From positions 496,001-560,000 of the forward strand of contig CAWIWV010000002.1 of assembly GCA_963839925.1 (NCBI GenBank): DNA of 64,000 nucleotides, given 5' to 3'. The notes under the pieces were generated by a model. It was not told where the DNA came from and did no database searches. It saw nothing but the letters and a program-made list of their open reading frames with translations. Below are positions 59,101 through 64,000 of the stretch, one piece after another. The stretch's first letter is position 1. Every line of letters starts with the position of its first letter. The DNA comes from Bog-756 sp963839925. Lineage in GTDB: Bacteria; Actinomycetota; Acidimicrobiia; Acidimicrobiales; RAAP-2. The position numbers and the translations under genes were made by a program.

Positions 59101-60692
59101 CGAACCCCTTTCGTCGACTCGTCGGACACGGGAGAGCCTGGTGCATCGGCTCGGTCTGCCGCCAGCTCATCGCGGACCACCCGCCGGAGCACCTTGCCAC
59201 TCGCCGTGGTCGGAAGCTCCTCGTAGATCACCAACCGGCTCGGTGTCTTGAGGGACCCCAGCCGCTCGCGCACCCAGGCACAGAGCACGTCGGTGACCTC
59301 GTCGGGGTGGGTCCCCTCCAGCGAGGAACTGAGCACGACCGCGGCGGCAACCGACTCTCCCCACTCGGGATCGGGGACCCCGACGACCGCCACCGCCTGG
59401 ACGCCGGCGTGCCGGAGCATCGCGTCCTCGATCTCGGACGGGGAGAGGTTCTCCCCTCCTTTGATGATCACGTCGTCGGCCCGACCCTCGACGTACAGAT
59501 AGCCGAGCTCGTCGATCGATCCGACGTCGCCGGTCTGGAGCCACCCGGCCTCGTCGAGGTTGGAAGCGGTGTCGAGATACTGGCCGCTGACCTGGGCTCC
59601 CCGGACCCGGATCAACCCTCGAGACCCTTGCTCGAGCATGGCGCCGGAGTCGTCGAAGATGGCCACTTCGATGCCCGGTAGCGGGCGGCCGACCGACTCG
59701 AGCCGGCGACGTGCCCCGGGATCCTCGCCGGCAAACGCGTCACGGTGATCGTCGGGCCCGAGCACCGCGATGGTCGAAGAGGTCTCGGTCAGGCCGTAGG
59801 CGTTGACGAACTGGGTCTCGGGGAAGAGCTCGAGCGCCCGCTCCAGCGTGGGCAGCGCCATGCGTGCTCCCCCGTACGAGAGAGAACGGAGGGTCGGGAC
59901 ACGCAGCGTGGGATCGGCGTCCATCAACTGGACGATCCGGGCGAGCATCGTCGGGACCACGAACGCGTGGGTCGCGCCGCCGGTGCGGGCGAGCTCCAGC
60001 CACCCCTCCGCGCTGAAGGCGGGCAAGGGAAGGATGCGACGGCCCGAATAGACCGAGGTGAGGACTGCGGCGACCCCCGCGATATGGAAGGGGGGTGCGG
60101 CGAGCAGCAGCGCCTCGTCCTCGTCCGCGGAAGCGAACTCCACCGTGTCCATGACGTAGGAGGCGAGGTTGTCGTGCGAGAGCAGTGCGGCCTTCGGCGT
60201 CCCCGAGGAGCCACTGGTGAACAGGATGACCGCCGACCGCTCGGGCTCCTCGACATAGGCCGTCGCCTCGTCGGAACCCTCGCCACCGGCGCCGAGGCCC
60301 GAACGCTGCATCCACTCGGTCGTCGTGGTGAGGGATCCCCCGCCCACGCCCCCTTCGAGACCCTCGAGCTCAGCGCAGAGCTTGTCGGAGGCAACGGTCG
60401 AGGGGCGCTCGAGGCGACGGATCTGCTGGCCCAACGAGTCGGCCGGCAGCCGAAAGTTCAGCGGGGCGTAGGAGGCACCGGCCCAGGCTGCGCCGAACAG
60501 GGCGGCCGGCACCGCCGCCGAAAACGAGTCGGCGAACGCCAACGTCGCTGCATCGCCGGCGACCAGATCGGCTCCGACCCGCCGGGCGATCCCGCGCAAC
60601 TCACCGAACGAGAGCGACTTTCCGCCGTCGGTGATGGCCGTGCGATCGCCGAACGCGTCGGCGACCAGGTCGAGAAGGATGGCGATGTTCAC
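59097..60692 (-). CDS. Acyl-CoA synthetase (AMP-forming)
   Basis: Activates a carboxylic acid to its CoA thioester through an acyl-adenylate. About 531 residues from GTG 60692 (MNIAILLDLVADAFGDRTAI), which follows AAGGGG. TTG 60731 would add a short head. Motifs are ILFTSGSSGTPKAALLSH (ATP loop), NAYGLTETSS, GWLQTGDVGSID and the C-terminal lysine region LPTTASGKVLRR. The chain type of the substrate is unknown; the neighbours suggest fatty or steroid-type acid breakdown. Confidence 0.93.
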   Translation of the reverse strand: MNIAILLDLVADAFGDRTAITDGGKSLSFGELRGIARRVGADLVAGDAATLAFADSFSAAVPAALFGAAWAGASYAPLNFRLPADSLGQQIRRLERPSTVASDKLCAELEGLEGGVGGGSLTTTTEWMQRSGLGAGGEGSDEATAYVEEPERSAVILFTSGSSGTPKAALLSHDNLASYVMDTVEFASADEDEALLLAAPPFHIAGVAAVLTSVYSGRRILPLPAFSAEGWLELARTGGATHAFVVPTMLARIVQLMDADPTLRVPTLRSLSYGGARMALPTLERALELFPETQFVNAYGLTETSSTIAVLGPDDHRDAFAGEDPGARRRLESVGRPLPGIEVAIFDDSGAMLEQGSRGLIRVRGAQVSGQYLDTASNLDEAGWLQTGDVGSIDELGYLYVEGRADDVIIKGGENLSPSEIEDAMLRHAGVQAVAVVGVPDPEWGESVAAAVVLSSSLEGTHPDEVTDVLCAWVRERLGSLKTPSRLVIYEELPTTASGKVLRRVVRDELAADRADAPGSPVSDESTKGVR

Positions 60693-60805
60693 GGTGCGAA
60701 GCCCCTTGGCAGCTGCTGAAAGATCGGCCAAACCCTAACGATTCAGCCGGGCAGACGAAACTCGTACCAGGGATTACCGGCCGGTGAGCGGCCAGTGAGC
60801 GGCGG

Positions 60806-61786
60806 TTACCGCCCGATCTCGTCGACGAGGCCCCACTCGAGCGCGGTGCCGGCGTCGATGGTCGGGCGTCCGAGCGCGAGGAGCAAGGTGGCATGGCGCC
60901 CGATGCGCCTCGGCAGGCTCACCGTGCCGCCGGCCCCGGGGATGAGCCCGAGCCGGACCTCGGGGAGCGACACCACGGTGGTCGGGTCGGCCACCACCCG
61001 ATGGGCGAAGGCGGCCAGTTCGATCCCCGAGCCGACGGTCGGTCCGTGGACGTAGGCGGTCGTCTTGTCCGCGACCGCGGCCATCTCACGGGCGGCGTTG
61101 CGCTGCAACCGGACCAGGTGGGCCGAGGCAGGATCCGGGCGCGAGCCGAACTCGTCGAGATCCCCTCCGCTACAGAAGGAGCCTCCGGAGCCCCGCAGAC
61201 TCACCGTGGTGACCGTCGGGTCGACGTCGGCGACCCGGAGCGCGGCGATCAGCTCATCTCGCATCCCCGCATTGAAAGCGTTGAGGACGTGCGGGCGGTC
61301 GAGGGTGATCGAAAGGTGGCCCCCGTTCCGGGAGACGACCACCGCCGCCGAGTACTCCTCGGGCCGAACCCGCACCGGTCGACCGGCTCGCCATCGTGCG
61401 AACTCCGGTCCGCCCTGGAGCAGTCCGTACGCAACCGACTCGGTCACAATCCCTTCGGCGACCGACCGGCCCGAACCCGCTCTGAGGAGGACCGCCAAGG
61501 TGACCGCCGCCATCGGACTCTCCCGGATCGTCAGAAGCACTGTCTCCAGATCGCGGCTCTCGGGCCCCACGACCAGGTCGGCCCACTCGGGTCGTCGATC
61601 GGTTGCCGGGAGCACCGCCACGACCACCGCCGCCAACGTGGCCAGGCTGTCCATCGACCGGCCACCCAGACGGTCGGGCAGACCATCCCCGTCGACGAGC
61701 ACGACCGGAGCCCCCGACTCCACGACCCGCTCGTGCACCTCTCCGGCGTCGAGAACCGCGGCGAACTCCTCGCCCGAGATCCTCAT
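60806..61786 (-). CDS. Enoyl-CoA hydratase/isomerase with N-terminal extension
   Basis: About 326 residues. The crotonase domain is at about 145-326 with SITLDRPHVLNAFNAGMRDEL, GGSFCSGGDLDEF, the oxyanion loop GSGIELAAFAHRVVAD and PEVRLGLIPGAGGTVSLPRRIG; both glutamates expected for hydration are kept. Residues about 45-135 carry ESVAYGLLQGGPEFARW, wording that normally ends a crotonase chain. The protein therefore looks circularly rearranged or has a fused partial copy. ATG 61786. It is divergent from the CoA-transferase. Confidence 0.85.
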   Translation of the reverse strand: MRISGEEFAAVLDAGEVHERVVESGAPVVLVDGDGLPDRLGGRSMDSLATLAAVVVAVLPATDRRPEWADLVVGPESRDLETVLLTIRESPMAAVTLAVLLRAGSGRSVAEGIVTESVAYGLLQGGPEFARWRAGRPVRVRPEEYSAAVVVSRNGGHLSITLDRPHVLNAFNAGMRDELIAALRVADVDPTVTTVSLRGSGGSFCSGGDLDEFGSRPDPASAHLVRLQRNAAREMAAVADKTTAYVHGPTVGSGIELAAFAHRVVADPTTVVSLPEVRLGLIPGAGGTVSLPRRIGRHATLLLALGRPTIDAGTALEWGLVDEIGR

Positions 61787-61895
61787 CGGGCCGAGCCGCC
61801 CATCCGACGAGGCACCCTCATGGGAACAGCGTCTTCTCCGCGGGCCACCAACCGGATGGTATCGACCCTGGTCGTCGGGCGTAACCTTGCGCCCG

Positions 61896-63029
61896 ATGGA
61901 TCCGGCGACGGCATGGGCCGAGTCGGGGATGAAGGCCCTCACCGGGAGACCGGACGGACCACCGCTCGCAGCGCCACGCGCCCTCGTCGAGGGAGCGTGG
62001 GACGTCGCCAGCCAGATTGCCCGCCTCTCCGCACAACTCGGAACAGAAGTGCTGGTCGACCCGCTGGCGGTGATGGCCGAGCGCGCCGGTTTCACCGGAC
62101 AGCGCCGAGGTGGTCAGGTGAGCTGTGGCGGGTCGACCCGGTTGATCCGGGCCGCCGACGGTTGGATCGCGGCCACCATGGCCAGGCCGACCGACTGGGA
62201 GCTCCTGCCGGCCCTGTTCGGCTCGCACCCAATCATCAGCGAAGGGGACTGGCCCTCCCTCGAGGCTGCGGTCGCAAGCATCAAAGGAGACGAGCTCCGA
62301 CGACAGGCCGCCCTCTTGGGATTGGCCCTGGCCGTGCTCGGCGAACGTCAACCCCTCGGTGGGACCCCGGTTCCCGCCTGGACCGGGCCCGGCATCCGCC
62401 GGACCGAGATCCGTGCCTCGACGCTCGCCCCGCCCCCAGCAGAGCTGGTGGTGGTCGACCTTTCCTCGCTCTGGGCCGGTCCCCTGGTCGGGCGTTTGCT
62501 CGCGGATGCCGGCATGCGTGTGATCAAGGTGGAGTCCCTCACCCGGCCCGACGGTGCCCGCTCGGGGAATCCGCAGTTCTTCGCCGCCATGAACGGCGCG
62601 AAGGAGTCGGTGAACGTCGACCTGCGATCAGACGTCGGAGTCCGGCAGCTCGCACGCATCGTCTCGGCCGCGGACATCGTGATCACCGCCGCACGGCCCC
62701 GCGCCCTCGAGCAGCTCGGGCTCGACCCCACCGAGATCGTCCGGACCGAGCGACCCCGGGTCTGGCTGCAGATCTCGGGGTACGGAGCAGATCCGGAGTG
62801 GTCCAACAGGATCGCGTTCGGCGACGACGCCGCGGTCGCCGGCGGGCTCGTTGCGTGGGAACGGAGCAACCTCGACGAAGCCATCCCCTGCTTCTGCGGG
62901 GATGCGATCGCCGATCCCCTCACCGGTCTGGTCGGCACGGCTGCCGTCCTGTCGGCGCTGGCGAGCGACTCGGCCTGGGTCATCGACGCGTCGCTGGCGG
63001 ACATCGCCGCCGGTTCAGCCCGGCCCTGA
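61896..63029 (+). CDS. CaiB/BaiF-type (family III) CoA-transferase
   Basis: Moves CoA between acids. The 377-residue protein begins at ATG 61896 with WAESGMKALTGRPDGPPL and TRLIRAADGWIAATMARPTDW, wording usual for later parts of the family. It then has the nucleotide-type core VVVDLSSLWAGPLVGRLLADAGMRVIKVES, NVDLRSDVG and ISGYGADPEWSNRIAFGDDAA. The order suggests an unusual domain arrangement, as in the divergent hydratase. The catalytic aspartate was not assigned with confidence. The substrate is unknown. Confidence 0.82.
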   Translation: MDPATAWAESGMKALTGRPDGPPLAAPRALVEGAWDVASQIARLSAQLGTEVLVDPLAVMAERAGFTGQRRGGQVSCGGSTRLIRAADGWIAATMARPTDWELLPALFGSHPIISEGDWPSLEAAVASIKGDELRRQAALLGLALAVLGERQPLGGTPVPAWTGPGIRRTEIRASTLAPPPAELVVVDLSSLWAGPLVGRLLADAGMRVIKVESLTRPDGARSGNPQFFAAMNGAKESVNVDLRSDVGVRQLARIVSAADIVITAARPRALEQLGLDPTEIVRTERPRVWLQISGYGADPEWSNRIAFGDDAAVAGGLVAWERSNLDEAIPCFCGDAIADPLTGLVGTAAVLSALASDSAWVIDASLADIAAGSARP

Positions 63030-63030
63030 A

Positions 63031-63049
63031 AACGGACCTTTCGTCCGTT
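63031..63049. promoter_or_regulatory. Perfect palindrome AACGGAC-N5-GTCCGTT upstream of amidohydrolase
   Basis: Two exact 7-base half-sites separated by CTTTC lie one base after the CoA-transferase stop and 84 bases before the amidohydrolase start. The size and symmetry resemble TetR-type operators. It could instead be a short hairpin. Confidence 0.6.
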
Positions 63050-63132
63050 GGGTACGATTCAGGAAGGAAAACGATGAATGCCGATCGCCGCATACGGCAT
63101 TTCGGACCGCATCGACGAAGGGGGAAGTGCAG

Positions 63133-64000
63133 ATGGACATCAACGAGATGGTCATGGTCAGTGTGGACGACCATGTCGTGGAGCCGCCGAACCTGTTCGA
63201 AGGTCGCCTCCCCGCAAAGTACGTGGACTTGGCTCCCAAGTTCATCACCAACGACGACGGCACCAACGCCTGGCTCTACGAAGGCAACGTCCTCAACAAC
63301 GTGGCACTGAACGCAGTCGCCGGGCGCCCCCGCGAGGAGTACGGGATCGAGCCCACCTCCTTCGACCAGCTGCGTCCCGGCTGTTACGACGTCAACGAGC
63401 GGGTCAAGGACATGGATGCCAACGGTCTCCTCGGTTCCCTCTGCTTCCCGTCGTTCCCCCAGTTCTGCGGACAGCTCTTCGCCCGCACCAAGGACAAGGA
63501 CGTCGCGCTCGGCGATGATCCAGGCCTACAACGACTGGCACATCGACGAGTGGTGCGGCACCCACCCCGGACGGTTCATCCCGTGCCCCCTCCCGGCGAT
63601 CTGGGACCCTGAAGTACTCGCCGCCGAGGTGCGCAGGACTGCAGCCAAGGGAGCACACGCGGTCACCTTCTCCGAGAACCCGTCGAAGCTTGGTTGGCCC
63701 AGCATCCACAACGACTACTGGGATCCCTTCTGGAAGGCGTGCAGCGACGAGGCGGTCGTGGTGTGCATGCACATCGGCTCCTCGTCCGAGATCGTGGTCA
63801 CCTCACCGGACGCTCCGTTCGACTGTCTGATCACGCTGACCCCGATGAACATCGTGCAAGCCGCGGCCGACCTTGTGTGGTCGCCGGTGCTGCGCAAGTT
63901 CCCCGACCTCAAGGTGGCGCTGTCCGAAGGCGGCATCGGCTGGATTCCGTACTTCCTCGAGCGGATCGACTACAACTACGACCGCCACCACGCCTGGACC
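63133..64000 (+). CDS. Amidohydrolase-family (COG2159) protein, frame break, cut by window edge
   Basis: A TIM-barrel metal hydrolase or decarboxylase relative. ATG 63133 opens MDINEMVMVSVDDHVVEPPNLF, where the usual metal motif H-x-H reads D-D-H-V-V-E, as in many long COG2159 members. After DKDVAL (63510) an extra G at about 63511 breaks the frame. The sensible continuation is MIQAYNDWHIDEWCGTHPGRF, PCPLPAIWDPE, CMHIGSSSE and LSEGGIGWIPYFLERIDYNY to the window end. The role in the nearby CoA-ester genes is not known. Confidence 0.85.

Noticed and set aside
1..64000. CRISPR arrays, insertion sequences, phage genes or an origin
   Set aside because: No regular spacer repeats, transposase, integrase or phage structural genes, or DnaA-box cluster were seen.

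Overview
The window is a very GC-rich, densely coded chromosomal segment of an actinobacterium. The best guess is class Acidimicrobiia or a close relative. Three observations point there: GC-rich codons with many GTG, TTG and apparently CTG starts; an actinobacterial gene order (CarD-IspD-IspF, DisA-RadA-ClpC, folate/pantothenate/NAD genes, SigH/RsrA-type pair, ergothioneine genes); and a secreted protein with 42-residue 'GKGYW-FAFGDA-FYGS' repeats of a kind common in Acidimicrobiia. No sequence search was possible, so the taxon is an inference.

Region 1-4.5 kb holds the 5' part of aspartokinase, two cyclophilins, an S51-like amidotransferase-fold protein and an HSL-type esterase. Region 4.5-12.5 kb is an ethylmalonyl-CoA pathway module: 3-hydroxybutyryl-CoA dehydrogenase, ethylmalonyl-CoA mutase, propionyl-CoA carboxylase beta plus a small epsilon-like subunit, epimerase, crotonyl-CoA carboxylase/reductase and thiolase. 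Together they turn acetyl-CoA into C4 and C5 CoA esters for C2 assimilation. Region 12.5-17.3 kb holds SixA, RecR, DnaX (frame broken), SRP RNA and tRNA-Ser. Region 15.8-18.9 kb is an eroded accessory patch with a truncated repeat protein, LuxR and MarR remnants and small membrane proteins.

Region 19-28.3 kb is accessory or surface-related: a membrane-anchored glycosidase-like protein, an N-terminal-nucleophile amidase, a GT4 glycosyltransferase with a two-domain hydrolase, and a TetR-controlled ABC exporter. Region 28-38 kb holds LysS, SurE, a class III cyclase-like protein, two paired anchor proteins (one carrying a GH43 domain), EgtB/EgtD and RlmB. Region 37-44 kb is the IspF-IspD-CarD, DisA, RadA and ClpC block.

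Region 46-58 kb is a long minus-strand gene train for housekeeping cofactors: SigH-like sigma and anti-sigma, a zinc metalloprotease, TilS, HPRT, FolE, FolP, a degenerate phosphatase-like protein, FolB, FolK, a DUF2520-PanC fusion, NadB, NadC and CoaX. Many of these genes overlap by four bases with NTGA start/stop junctions. Two of the starts, IspD and FolB, appear to be CTG. Region 58-64 kb holds fatty-acyl or aromatic-acid CoA genes (acyl-CoA ligase, enoyl-CoA hydratase, CoA-transferase, amidohydrolase).

Four conserved genes (dnaX, coaX, nadB and the terminal amidohydrolase) need a one-base frame correction in G/C runs. This suggests residual sequence errors, and those loci should be read with that in mind.
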